Shown: piece after piece, positions 1 through 8,822 of the stretch
How the letters are laid out: the number at the start of each line of letters is the position of its first letter
Numbering within the stretch: position 1 is the stretch's first letter
NCBI RefSeq assembly: GCF_024346755.1
Contig: NZ_AP024862.1
Location: 620,001-684,000 of the forward strand
Direction: 5' to 3'
DNA from: Vibrio aerogenes
GTDB taxonomy: Bacteria; Pseudomonadota; Gammaproteobacteria; Enterobacterales; Vibrionaceae
DNA: 64,000 nt
The notes under the pieces: model-generated
Database searches by the model: none
What the model was told of the DNA's origin: nothing
The model's input: the letters and a program-made list of their open reading frames with translations, nothing else
Made by a program: the position numbers and the translations under genes

Positions 1-1
1 T

Positions 2-337
2 AACATCGCCTGGGCCAATTTTTCGATCGATAAAAATAAAGCCCAGAATATTCGTAACTTCTTTGTTCAGGTCGTCTTTGGAAATAAAACCCAATATAAC
101 GAACATAACGTCTATGTTGTCCCTACAGGTTCCAATGTTCAGGATATTTACTGGAAATTAGGTGTGCAAGGATATGATTGGATCCGGTTTGATAATTTAG
201 ATAGTTCATATTATGCCGACCAAATCAAACGAACCGGTAAAACAACACTCGGGATCAGTCATATCGATCCTCATGGAGAATTTAAAGAATATTTTTATGT
301 GGAAGATGTCACGATAGGTTTTTGTAGTAAAAATTAA
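2..337 (+). CDS. 3' end of an unrecognised protein (5' partial)
   Basis: An open frame enters from the left edge and runs for 111 codons to TAA at 335-337. The fragment is rich in aromatic and polar residues (for example VYVVPTGSNVQDIYW) and has no membrane segment, which suggests a beta-rich soluble or secreted domain. I do not recognise the family. A good intrinsic terminator follows 17 bases after the stop, which supports this as the real end of a transcribed gene. Confidence 0.6.
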   Translation, partial: NIAWANFSIDKNKAQNIRNFFVQVVFGNKTQYNEHNVYVVPTGSNVQDIYWKLGVQGYDWIRFDNLDSSYYADQIKRTGKTTLGISHIDPHGEFKEYFYVEDVTIGFCSKN

Positions 338-353
338 TATTAAAATAAACGAG

Positions 354-378
354 CAGCCACATTGTTGTGGCTGTTTTT
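354..378 (+). terminator. Rho-independent terminator after the left-edge gene
   Basis: A perfect 7-bp stem, cagccac and gtggctg, with a 6-base loop is followed by TTTTT. It lies just downstream of the partial gene. Confidence 0.8.
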
Positions 379-696
379 GTGTGAATTATTTAAATTAGAT
401 AAAATATATTTTCAGCCACCGGAATCAATCCGGCTCAAACCCGCCCCGCGATAGCGTATCAACAGGCTCATTTCTGCATCAAAGAAAGGCGTTATCATCC
501 CTTGAGCTATTTTTCCTGAACAGCATTTTGGGCTGGCGCCGAATCATTCATCTTCAGGCCATATGGGTATAAGTACTTTATTTTCAGGTGATTTATTGTT
601 TAAACTGACAATTATCTCATCCGGGGAAACACCGATGCTTGTTTCTCCGTGAGGGGAGATATTTCAGGGATTCTCATCGATTAAATAAGGATATTT
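379..696. other. Intergenic region before ggt, no gene seen
   Basis: No credible coding frame or RNA gene is visible here. It presumably holds the ggt promoter. The ribosome-binding site for ggt is an AAGGATA-type sequence a few bases before ATG 697. Confidence 0.5.
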
Positions 697-2442
697 ATGA
701 AGATACAATTATTCACGATAACGTCGTTACTGGCTTTTTCTTCTTTTACACTGGCGGCTTCTCAGGTAACGGATGCTGTTGCGCCGGAATCGACTACGGC
801 GGTTGTCAACAAGTATCTCGTCACGGCAAAGCAATATATGGTGGCTGCTGCAAATCCGCATGCTGTCAAAGCTGGCTATGACGTGCTGAAAAAAGGGGGT
901 ACGGCGGCTGATGCTCTGGTCGCGGTGCAGACAGTACTCGGACTGGTCGAGCCACAGTCATCTGGTTTAGGCGGCGGCGCTTTTCTGGTGTATTACGATG
1001 CCGGAAAGCAAAAATTAACAACCTTTGACGGTCGTGAAACTGCACCGATGGCCGCGCGTCCTGCACTGTTTCAGGATGAACACGGCAAGCCGCTTAAATT
1101 TTATGATGCGGTGGTGGGTGGTCGATCTGTGGGAACACCCGGTACGGTAAAACTACTGGCGACGCTGCATCAAAAATACGGGAAGCAACCCTGGGCAGAG
1201 CTATTTAAGCCGGCTGAACATCTGGCGCAACATGGTTTTAAAGTCTCTCAGCGTCTGGCTGGTGCTATCGCCGATGATCAGAAGCGACTCAGCCGTTATC
1301 CCGATACCCGTGCTTATTTCTTTCATCAGAATGGTTCTCCGCTGGCAGAAGGTGATTTGCTGGTCAATCAAGCTTATGCCAAAACATTGAAGCTGTTGGC
1401 TACCGGGGGAGAAAAGGCGTTTTATCATGGCCAGATTGCCAAAGATATTGCAGCAAAGGTGAACGGTGTTAAAGATAATCCGGGTGTGCTGTCGGCACAG
1501 GATTTTGCTGTTTACCGGGTGAAAGAAAGAGAGCCGGTTTGTGCGTCCTATCGTCAGTATGATGTCTGTGGAATGGGGCCGCCAAGTTCCGGTGCACTGA
1601 CCGTTGGACAGATTCTGGGAATGGTCAGCCATTTTGACCTGAAAAAAATGGGGCCGGACAGTCCTGAAGCCTGGCAGATTATTGGTGATGCATCCCGTCT
1701 GGCTTTTGCCGATCGCGGACGCTATATGGCGGATTCTGATTTTGTCCCGATGCCTGAAGGGTTATTAGATCCGGCTTATCTCGCCTCGCGGGCAAAATTA
1801 ATCCGGCCGGGTGAGGCACTGAAGACGGTGTCTGCCGGTGAACCACCATGGAAAAACCAGATAACACTGGCGGACGATCAGGCGATTGAATTACCTTGCA
1901 CTACGCAGATCGTTATTGCAGATCAGTATGGCAATATTATTTCGATGACCAGTACCATTGAAAATGGCTTTGGTTCGCGGGTGATGTCCCATGGGTTTCT
2001 GCTGAATAATGAGTTGACGGACTTTTCTTTTGCATCCTATGCGAATGGTTATCCCATCGCGAACCGGGTAGAGCCGGGAAAGCGGCCCCGCTCTTCGATG
2101 GCGCCTACGATTGTGATGAAAGACGGAAAACCCTACATGGCGGTGGGTTCTCCCGGAGGTTCGCGGATTATCGGTTATGTTGCTTCCACTTTAATTGCTC
2201 ATATTGACTGGGGGATGGATATCCAGCAGGCGATTTCTTTGCCGCATTTGCTGAACCGCTTTGGCACCTATGATTTGGAAGCGGGAACGGCGGCTGAAAA
2301 AATGCAGGCGCCGCTGGAAAAAATGGGTTTCAGGGTGAACATCCGGGATCTGAACTCAGGTTTGCAAGGGATTGTGTTCGAAGATGGTCAGCTATCCGGT
2401 GGTGCAGATCCCCGTCGTGAGGGAACCGCAATGGGTGACTGA
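697..2442 (+). CDS. ggt: Gamma-glutamyltransferase precursor
   Basis: Periplasmic gamma-glutamyltranspeptidase of 581 residues, the usual length. It hydrolyses or transfers the gamma-glutamyl group of glutathione and related peptides. A signal peptide is visible at residues 1-20 (hydrophobic, ending SFTLAAS). Family members self-cleave before a catalytic Thr. The matching site here is PCTTQ with Thr402 as the predicted N-terminal nucleophile of the small subunit; the base after the Thr pair is Gln where the E. coli type has His, a known subfamily variation. The conserved small-subunit blocks GFGSR, NNELTDFS, SSMAPTIV and GSPGGSRI are all present, as are the large-subunit glycine-rich blocks GLGGGAFLV and PPSSGALTVGQ. 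It stands alone with its own downstream terminator. Confidence 0.95.
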   Translation: MKIQLFTITSLLAFSSFTLAASQVTDAVAPESTTAVVNKYLVTAKQYMVAAANPHAVKAGYDVLKKGGTAADALVAVQTVLGLVEPQSSGLGGGAFLVYYDAGKQKLTTFDGRETAPMAARPALFQDEHGKPLKFYDAVVGGRSVGTPGTVKLLATLHQKYGKQPWAELFKPAEHLAQHGFKVSQRLAGAIADDQKRLSRYPDTRAYFFHQNGSPLAEGDLLVNQAYAKTLKLLATGGEKAFYHGQIAKDIAAKVNGVKDNPGVLSAQDFAVYRVKEREPVCASYRQYDVCGMGPPSSGALTVGQILGMVSHFDLKKMGPDSPEAWQIIGDASRLAFADRGRYMADSDFVPMPEGLLDPAYLASRAKLIRPGEALKTVSAGEPPWKNQITLADDQAIELPCTTQIVIADQYGNIISMTSTIENGFGSRVMSHGFLLNNELTDFSFASYANGYPIANRVEPGKRPRSSMAPTIVMKDGKPYMAVGSPGGSRIIGYVASTLIAHIDWGMDIQQAISLPHLLNRFGTYDLEAGTAAEKMQAPLEKMGFRVNIRDLNSGLQGIVFEDGQLSGGADPRREGTAMGD

Positions 2443-2475
2443 TACTGCCGGACAAAACTTTATCTTTTATGCTGT

Positions 2476-2507
2476 GCCGTTCACTTGACGTGAGCGGCAT
2501 TTTTTTC
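2476..2507 (+). terminator. Rho-independent terminator of ggt
   Basis: A 9-bp stem (gccgttcac with gtgagcggc, one G-T pair) and a 5-base loop are followed by ATTTTTTT, 33 bases after the ggt stop. Confidence 0.8.
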
Positions 2508-2741
2508 CTTGTTAAATCGTACATGGATTAAGCGTACATGGCTGTCTTGAGCGGTTTGCGGAACCAGACGCATTCTGATCAGAAAATAAGTGGAATTGGT
2601 ATTAATCGTTTGAAAAAATTAAAAATTTCAAAAAAACTGAAAAATACCTGTCCTGAGTTGTTTGTCGCTGGTCGTTTGCTTGCAAACCGGTCTGTGCGGA
2701 TTCAATCCGGGTTGTATGCCGGGAGCCCGATCTTGTACCGG

Positions 2742-3260
2742 TTATTCTTCTCCGGATTCCTGCTGAGTTTTCCGGGGGGACGACTGAAGAGGCGCTGCTT
2801 CTTTGGTTTTTTCTTCTTCATTTAATTTTGAATCGAAAAAAGCGGCGAAACCGCTCCGGGTCGGTTTATAGGGCCAGTAGTGATGTCCAAACCGAATCAC
2901 CAGCGTTGCAATCGCTAAAATTAATGCGGCCAGAGAAAGCCAGACAACAAATATTCCGTCCAGTTCTTTCATGCCTAGCGTGATGTAACGGGCAATTGCC
3001 ATAATCGCAATATAGATAGGATAGCGGACCGGAATTTTCCCGTAGGTCACAAATTGCTGCACCATGGTGAGGACTTCAAGGTAAATAAACATCAGCAAAA
3101 TGTCTGTCAGTAAAACGGCCCTGGCGGTAAAGACGTGATGAAACTCATTTCCGATTGCAAACAAAGTGGACAGCATAATGGCTGCAAGCAAGACGGCTTC
3201 GATAATGTAGTAGGTTTTCAGAAAAATCTGCGTGTATTTTTTCGACAGTGATGACCCCAT
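2742..3260 (-). CDS. PsiE family (phosphate-starvation-inducible E) membrane protein
   Basis: A 172-residue inner-membrane protein with about four hydrophobic segments between residues 15 and 125 (for example YIIEAVLLAAIMLSTLFAI and IYIAIMAIARYITLGM). The order of helices and the RYPIYIAIMAIARYI block match the PsiE family. The biochemical function of PsiE is not established. The C-terminal ~45 residues are hydrophilic, rich in Lys and Glu, and longer than in E. coli PsiE. The gene stands alone on the minus strand. No PhoB box was identified by eye. Confidence 0.75.
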   Translation of the reverse strand: MGSSLSKKYTQIFLKTYYIIEAVLLAAIMLSTLFAIGNEFHHVFTARAVLLTDILLMFIYLEVLTMVQQFVTYGKIPVRYPIYIAIMAIARYITLGMKELDGIFVVWLSLAALILAIATLVIRFGHHYWPYKPTRSGFAAFFDSKLNEEEKTKEAAPLQSSPRKTQQESGEE

Positions 3261-3449
3261 TGCTTTTCATCCATGAAATAACAGTGTGAGGTCATAGTAA
3301 AAGTAATTTTTAACCAGAGTCAATCGTAAAACATCTTTTCTTCTGATTTTTTCAGAATTGAATGGATGCTTCAGCCCGGATGATTGTCGTGAAATCCTGA
3401 GCGGATACCGGCGGATGGTTATGTGATTTATCCTTTCATTGTGACGGTG

Positions 3450-4097
3450 TCACTCAGGCATATAAACAATATTAAAAGTGATTAGATCGGTCTGCCGGGA
3501 TTCGATCAATCCTCTGTTCCAGTCCATGCCGATTCCCCAGCTTTGGGAAAACATCCACTGGGCACCCACACCCAAAAGCAAATCCATCCCCCGGACGGTC
3601 TTTTCTGCCAGTTGTCCGGCTGATATTTCACTTTTGTTGAAAAACGGCCCGCCACGAGCGTACACCGACAGTGAGTCTGAAAGGTTGTAAGATGGCTTGA
3701 TGGTAAACGCGATGCCCTGTGCTGAAAGTGGAAACTGGTCGGTCAGGATTTGGCTGGCTGTCTGCGGGTTGTTGACAAAACCGGAAAGATGTCCTGAGGC
3801 GGGGCCAAAGTTCAGATAGCCCGCTTCCAGACGATAATGGGCCGACCATTGATAACCCGCCCAGAGACTGAAACCGGGTCGCTGGCTAATGTCTGAAACC
3901 CTGAGCTGTGATTCACCAGCCTGACGGAGTGCATGATTGACTGCTGAAGCGTCTGTATCTGTGAGCGGCCAGCCGGCTCCCAGACTGAATTGCCACGGAT
4001 TTTGCGGCAGTTCGGTGCTGACTTCAGTTTCTGAAAAAACATGACAGGAAGTCGTGGCAGCACTGCCCGCGATCAGCAATAAATAAATTTTCTTCAT
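3450..4097 (-). CDS. Small outer-membrane beta-barrel protein (OmpA-like fold)
   Basis: A 215-residue protein with an N-terminal signal sequence (MKKIYLLLIAGSAATTSC) followed by alternating amphipathic strands such as FSLGAGWPL, FSLWAGYQW, YRLEAGYLNFG and LSVYARGGPFF. It ends in a beta-signal-like strand (ITFNIVYMPE). The pattern suggests an 8-stranded outer-membrane barrel of the OmpW/OmpA-like class. The Cys18 region resembles a lipobox only weakly. Its ATG overlaps the TGA of the upstream surface-protein gene by four bases (ATGA at 4094-4097), so the two are translationally coupled and probably work together at the outer membrane. The exact role is unknown. Confidence 0.7.
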   Translation of the reverse strand: MKKIYLLLIAGSAATTSCHVFSETEVSTELPQNPWQFSLGAGWPLTDTDASAVNHALRQAGESQLRVSDISQRPGFSLWAGYQWSAHYRLEAGYLNFGPASGHLSGFVNNPQTASQILTDQFPLSAQGIAFTIKPSYNLSDSLSVYARGGPFFNKSEISAGQLAEKTVRGMDLLLGVGAQWMFSQSWGIGMDWNRGLIESRQTDLITFNIVYMPE

Positions 4098-7000
4098 GAT
4101 TGAATCTCTGCCCGGTGATGGTTGGGATACTGACGGAGCCGGATACTGAACAGCAAACCTAATAACAGCCCTGCAAATGGACTGAAGCCGCCGCCTCCGG
4201 TTTTTACTTTTTCGCTGATTGCGGTTCGGGTTGCGATGCCGCCGGGATCGATAATCGTGCCGTTGGCATTTTGATCGTTATCATTCGGACCGCCATCTTC
4301 GATGGTCAGCTGCACACACCAGTAACCGGCAATGAGCCCGGTTTCGAAACTTTTATCTCCGGGAGGCGGGCAGTAACCGGGCTGTCCGGGCGCAGAAGCC
4401 AGACTGTTACGGCTGTCTTCTGTAAACGTCCGCCACCCTCTGGTTGCAGACCATTTCCGGTAAATGGCATGGTCCGGAATGGCTGAGCGCTGAGGAATCA
4501 CAACATTGACAGACTGGCCGTGGGTAGCAATATCATGCACTTCGAAGTCAAACAGGCCGCCGCTATGAATGGCACTATCGGCTTCGATGGTTTGCGTGTC
4601 ATCATAAGCATCACTGGTATGAACCAGTGTACCTTTGCGCCCGGTCCTCAGTGCCGTTTGGCCAAGGTGCAGACGGGTGCCCGGATCGGACTCCAGCAGA
4701 TTGTAATTCCCTTCAGATGCCAGATGTCCGATGACATTCGCCAGTTGGTACTGATTATCCATATAATCGTAGATACCGTCGTTATCACTGTCATTGTATC
4801 CTTCTTCCAGATCTGACAAGCCATCCTGATCGGTATCATCTGTTTCTGTGAGTACTTCTGTTGTTTCAGTAATACTGATGATTTGAGTTGCGGAATCAGA
4901 GCGTTGTGGGGAGCCGGAATCATTCACTGTCACACCAATCCGGTACAACCCTGACGCCAGTGTGGCCGGATTAAAAGTAATGGCAGATTGGTTGGTCATG
5001 GCGGCGTTGTCTGAAATCTCTGCCGGCAGGTTCCACTGGAGCGAATGCGTATCCTGCAGATTGCTGTCGGTCACTGTCGCGGTAATCGTGACAGGGCCGC
5101 CACGACGCGAGATCTCAGCACTTTGTATCTGGTTCTGGATGACAGACAGATTGATTTCCGGCGCAATATTACTTTCACTGATGGTCACGGTATGGATCGG
5201 TTTATTGCCGGTATTCAGTGTACCGTCGGAGTTGAGCATGGAAATCACAATCGTTTCGTCACTTTCCTCAACCGTATCTGCCAGTGTCTGAAAGGTGATG
5301 CTTCCTTCTGTTCCCGATGAAATGGTCACGACACCATCACTGAGGTCATCATCTTCTCCCGGAATGGCGGTACCGGTGACCTGATAAGGAATGGTCACCG
5401 GATATTCAGGAGAGGGGCCATTTAACAGGACTTTGACGGTGACCTGATTCCCTTCTGTGACCGATTGATCTTTGGCGAAGTTGATTAAGGGGCGGACATA
5501 AACTGTTTGCGTTGCCTGAGCGGTGTTTCCGGCGGAATCCGTAGCCTGATAAGTCAGGGTATGTTGCCCCGGAGACAGGCGTGCTTCCCGGTTCCCGCTG
5601 ACTTCAACGGCGCCATCAAGATAATCGGTTGCAGTGATATCGCCAAGATTCACCAGTGTGAAAAGCCCGGTGGCATCGACCCGGATGACGGACGCCAGGC
5701 TGATTTGGGGCGGAACGGTATCCTGATGTGGGTTGGTACCGGCGGCGGCTTCCGCGGCATTAGTTGCACCATCGCCATCACTGTCGAGTGCAGCGTCACT
5801 GCTGTCGAGTGAATCAAATCCCCATGTGTTTTCCCAGCTGTCGCTCATGCCATCATTGTCGTCATCGGTGTCCGCATTGTTACCAATACCATCGCCGTCT
5901 GTATCTGTGGTTTCAGTGGCATCAAGCGGGAAAGCATCACTGGCATCGCTGACACCGTCGTTGTCATCGTCTGTGTCTGCATGATTGCCGATACCATCCC
6001 CATCGGTATCTGCTGACTCAGCCGGGTCGTGCGGGAACAGATCTTCAGCATCACCGATGCCATCATTATCATTGTCTGTATCGGAGTTATCACCAATACC
6101 GTCACCGTCAAAATCAGTTGTTTCACCGGCATCGAGCGGGAAGGTGTCCTGAGTATCACTGACGCCGTCGTTGTCGTCATCGGTGTCTGCATTGTTCCCG
6201 ATACCATCGCCGTCAGTGTCTGTCGTTTCAGTGGCATCGAGCGGGAAAGCGTCATTGGTGTCACTGACACCATCGTTGTCGTCGTCCGTATCGGCATTGT
6301 CTCCGGTGCCGTCGCCATCGCTGTCTGTTGTTTCTGAGCCATCAAGCGGAAAAGTATCACTGGCATCATCAACACCATCACCGTCATCATCCGTATCGGT
6401 ACTGTTCCCGATACCATCGCCGTCGGTGTCGACACTATCTGTGGGATCTAAGGGTAAATCATCGCTGGTGTCATCCACGCCGTCGTTGTCGTCGTCTGTA
6501 TCAGCATTATTCCCGATGCCATCACCGTCAGTATCTGTGGTTTCAGTGGCATCAAGCGGGAAAGCATCACTGGTATCATCAACGCCGTCGCCATCATCAT
6601 CATCGTCATTCACATCAGCGATGCCATCACTGTCTGTATCGCGAAGCACCTGCAATGAAACGGTGGTCAGGATGTTAAAGCCTGAACCATCCCAGCCCTG
6701 CCAGGTAAACTGATCGGTACCGGTAAAGTCAGCATCAGGTGTGTAGTTCAGCAGGGAGTATTCAGCACTGGTGATTTCCTGACCAACGCTCACCGGTGTC
6801 GTGTTTAATGTCAGTGTGCCGTGCGCAGGCAAAGAAGCAATGCGGATGCGGGTTATCAGGCCTGAATCACCGGTAAAATCGGCGTTATCAAACCCTGAAG
6901 AAACATCTTCGACAATCTCTTTTGAAGTCGCTGCGTCCTGAATACTTTGAGCGATATCTGCCAGATCGGCGATATCACCGGCACCATAAAACCAGGTAAA

Positions 7001-7813
7001 GCTGTCAGATTCTCCGGGTGCAAGGTCTTTCATCCGGACATAAAAACCGTATGAACCATCATTTGTTGCCTGAACGGATGATGTCGTGGGGTTCTGGTCG
7101 ATCACATTTTGAAAAGAACAACACAGGTTCTGAATCACATAAGAATTATCCGAAGTGGAGAAAAAAAGTACACCACTGTCACCACTGGTAATTTGCAGTG
7201 CCTGTGCCTGATCGCCAGCCGAGGTCAGTGAGACAAAACTACCATTGGTTAAATTTCCCCTGGTTTTTTGAGGTTGATCTTCAGTATCAATAAAATCGTC
7301 TCTGGTTCCGAGCCAGAAACGCAGGTTTTCAGCATTTTGAGCACTGTTATTGGTCAGCTGGATAATGATATTGACATAAGGCGAATTCTGGCTGACCTGA
7401 TAAGTTGCTCTGTAACCCAGATTGATACTGTTGAGCGTCACACTGCCTTCGGTGGTTAAAATGCCATAGCCGCGATCACCATCATATTTGGTAAACAACG
7501 AGGTGTCCGTTGTCTGGCCGGAGAGCGTAAAGCCGGAACTTATCTGTCCGTTGATATTCCACAAATCAGTGCCGTCACCACCAACACCAATGGCTGAATC
7601 CAGTGGATAATCATCGTAAGTTAACGGATACCAGGTTGTTGCGCTGTCATTGTAATAAAAAGGTTGCTTTGGCAGCCCTGAATTGTTGATTGAGTCTTCT
7701 GTGCCATTCCCAAAGCGAATTTGTTCACTGTCAAAAATAGTTGCTGCGGATGCTGTGCCACAGACGAGTGACAGAGCTGCGGTGTAAGCCAAAGTCAGTA
7801 AAATCGTGCGCAT
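4094..7813 (-). CDS. Large surface protein with calcium-binding type 3 repeats and GlyGly-CTERM-like anchor
   Basis: About 1239 residues from ATG 7813, chosen over the ATG at 7840 because AAGGGGCGAC lies directly before it. Order of parts: signal peptide (MRTILLTLAYTAALSLVCGT); an N-terminal ~290-residue domain of unknown type; a cadherin-like module (SLLNYTPDADFTGTDQFTW); eight 35-residue thrombospondin type 3-like repeats with the core DTDGDGIGNNADTDDDNDGV; a HYR-like module (YQATDSAGNTAQATQTVYV); a Calx-beta-like domain; a second beta-sandwich; a C-terminal module resembling 'choice-of-anchor U' (DGGPNDNDQNANGTIIDPGG). The tail reads GGGGFSPFAGLLLGLLFSIR plus a basic stretch. That matches GlyGly-CTERM signals processed by rhombosortase and sorted by type II secretion in Vibrio. 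Predicted to be a calcium-stabilised cell-surface or secreted protein; the ligand is unknown. Confidence 0.8.
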   Translation of the reverse strand: MRTILLTLAYTAALSLVCGTASAATIFDSEQIRFGNGTEDSINNSGLPKQPFYYNDSATTWYPLTYDDYPLDSAIGVGGDGTDLWNINGQISSGFTLSGQTTDTSLFTKYDGDRGYGILTTEGSVTLNSINLGYRATYQVSQNSPYVNIIIQLTNNSAQNAENLRFWLGTRDDFIDTEDQPQKTRGNLTNGSFVSLTSAGDQAQALQITSGDSGVLFFSTSDNSYVIQNLCCSFQNVIDQNPTTSSVQATNDGSYGFYVRMKDLAPGESDSFTWFYGAGDIADLADIAQSIQDAATSKEIVEDVSSGFDNADFTGDSGLITRIRIASLPAHGTLTLNTTPVSVGQEITSAEYSLLNYTPDADFTGTDQFTWQGWDGSGFNILTTVSLQVLRDTDSDGIADVNDDDDDGDGVDDTSDAFPLDATETTDTDGDGIGNNADTDDDNDGVDDTSDDLPLDPTDSVDTDGDGIGNSTDTDDDGDGVDDASDTFPLDGSETTDSDGDGTGDNADTDDDNDGVSDTNDAFPLDATETTDTDGDGIGNNADTDDDNDGVSDTQDTFPLDAGETTDFDGDGIGDNSDTDNDNDGIGDAEDLFPHDPAESADTDGDGIGNHADTDDDNDGVSDASDAFPLDATETTDTDGDGIGNNADTDDDNDGMSDSWENTWGFDSLDSSDAALDSDGDGATNAAEAAAGTNPHQDTVPPQISLASVIRVDATGLFTLVNLGDITATDYLDGAVEVSGNREARLSPGQHTLTYQATDSAGNTAQATQTVYVRPLINFAKDQSVTEGNQVTVKVLLNGPSPEYPVTIPYQVTGTAIPGEDDDLSDGVVTISSGTEGSITFQTLADTVEESDETIVISMLNSDGTLNTGNKPIHTVTISESNIAPEINLSVIQNQIQSAEISRRGGPVTITATVTDSNLQDTHSLQWNLPAEISDNAAMTNQSAITFNPATLASGLYRIGVTVNDSGSPQRSDSATQIISITETTEVLTETDDTDQDGLSDLEEGYNDSDNDGIYDYMDNQYQLANVIGHLASEGNYNLLESDPGTRLHLGQTALRTGRKGTLVHTSDAYDDTQTIEADSAIHSGGLFDFEVHDIATHGQSVNVVIPQRSAIPDHAIYRKWSATRGWRTFTEDSRNSLASAPGQPGYCPPPGDKSFETGLIAGYWCVQLTIEDGGPNDNDQNANGTIIDPGGIATRTAISEKVKTGGGGFSPFAGLLLGLLFSIRLRQYPNHHRAEIQS
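5810..6645 (-). repeat. Eight in-frame ~105-bp tandem repeats encoding calcium-binding motifs
   Basis: Tandem repeats within the surface-protein gene, each 35 codons long and rich in GAT/GAC codons. The protein consensus is D-x-D-G-D-G-I-G-N-x-x-D-T-D-D-D-N-D-G-V followed by a short F-P-L-D-x-x-E-T-T spacer. Seven copies are close to each other and the last has diverged. Aspartates at alternating positions are the calcium ligands in thrombospondin type 3 repeats. The near-identical DNA makes copy-number change by slippage likely. Confidence 0.85.
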
Positions 7814-8668
7814 GTCGCCCCTTGTTCTTCTCTTTATCATTCGAGATATATTGAAACGGGTTGTGTGCTGTGATAATCAGGAGTTGCAGTATTCGTGCAA
7901 AATCCCTCATCCCTGAGATTACCTTTTGTTCACAAAATGGATAATTTTAAGCCAAATGGCATCATTTATATTCACGGGATGAGTGATTTTGGCCTAAATG
8001 ATAACACATATTTTTTGATAAATATATTATTAAAGTGGCACTAATCAATATGCGAGCAGTCAGGAGGGTGATGCAAAAGATGGCCGGATTTGAGATGATT
8101 CATTCATCGTCCTCAACATGCATACCAGGGATAAATCATGTGGTTGTTGCTGCTGTCTTTCAGTCAATCAAGCTGAGGAGCTAATTTGAACAGTCCTGCA
8201 CGGTGATGCATCGTGTAACCCGTCCGGATATACGCCGGTTCTGTTTTTCTTCGTTAATCGGAAAGCCGGGCGGTTCCCAACATTCTGATTTTTGGGTGGT
8301 ATCTTGAAAATATAGGTGGCATGTTCCGGGAAGAGAGGGACAAGTTAAAGTTTATTGTTTTGTTAATGATGCGCAGTATTTTGAATGTTTGATCCTTCAT
8401 ACTAAGGGTAATGTACTTTTTGATTATCTTCTAAAATTATAATTGTTCAATAATTTATTCAGGCAGTAATTTGACATTAAATATCTATAAATAATTTTTA
8501 ATGATTTATATATAATTATTTTATATGAATAAATTGATATATTTTCCCTTGAGCTATAGTATTTAAGATTGTATTATTATGTTAATCACTTTCTAATATT
8601 GTGGTTATTGTTATTCATAATTAAAGTGATTTGTTAATGTTTTATAATTTATATTAAGGATTAATTCT
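7814..8668. other. Long intergenic region turning AT-rich before the RiPP locus
   Basis: No credible gene was found on either strand. From about 8340 onward the sequence becomes strikingly AT-rich, with runs such as tttatatataattattttat, and stays so through the downstream peptide and maturase genes. That composition shift marks the likely edge of an acquired segment. Promoters for the divergent surface-protein gene and for the RiPP precursor must lie here. Confidence 0.5.
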
Positions 8669-8746
8669 ATGAATGTTAAAATTGAAAAAATTAAAGAAGT
8701 CTCTGGTGTTTCAGCTCACGGAGGTGGATCTAATTGTGACGACTAA
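8669..8746 (+). CDS. Predicted RiPP precursor peptide (25 residues)
   Basis: ATG 8669 follows an AAGGA at 8656-8660 with ideal spacing and opens a 25-codon frame ending TAA. The first 11 residues are charged and alternate Lys/Glu with Ile/Val, like a leader peptide. The rest reads SGVSAHGGGSNCDD: a short Gly/Ser-rich core with one Cys, one His, one Asn and two terminal Asp. It sits immediately upstream of a radical SAM/SPASM enzyme and an exporter, the classic layout of radical SAM-modified peptides such as sactipeptides, ranthipeptides and cyclophane triceptides. Cys23 with the acidic residues, or His17/Asn22/Asp24, are the plausible cross-link sites. I cannot assign it to a named precursor family. 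Being real is likely; the modification type is inference. Confidence 0.75.
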   Translation: MNVKIEKIKEVSGVSAHGGGSNCDD

Positions 8747-8757
8747 TTTTTAAAAAC

Positions 8758-8783
8758 AAACCACATACTATGTATGTGGTTTT
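8758..8783 (+). terminator. Hairpin between precursor and maturase (terminator or attenuator)
   Basis: A perfect 8-bp stem (ccacatac with gtatgtgg, 3-base loop) is flanked by AAA and TTTT and lies 11 bases after the precursor stop. It is positioned to end most transcripts after the peptide gene while letting some reach the maturase, a common way to make more substrate than enzyme in RiPP operons. Confidence 0.7.
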
Positions 8784-8822
8784 ACTGCCAATATAGGATA
8801 ATAACAATGGAGCTGTCATATA

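Noticed and set aside
2538..2825. 95-codon plus-strand frame between ggt and the PsiE gene
   Set aside because: It overlaps the 3' end of the psiE-like gene, lacks a good ribosome-binding site and its protein shows no domain.
4000..4097. Lipoprotein reading of the small beta-barrel gene (Cys18)
   Set aside because: The residues before Cys18 (AATTSC) are a poor lipobox, and an outer-membrane barrel does not need lipidation.
5810..6645. Regular ~105-bp direct repeats that could look like a CRISPR or satellite array
   Set aside because: They are in frame within one long gene and encode calcium-binding repeats; units vary by codon and there are no unique spacers.
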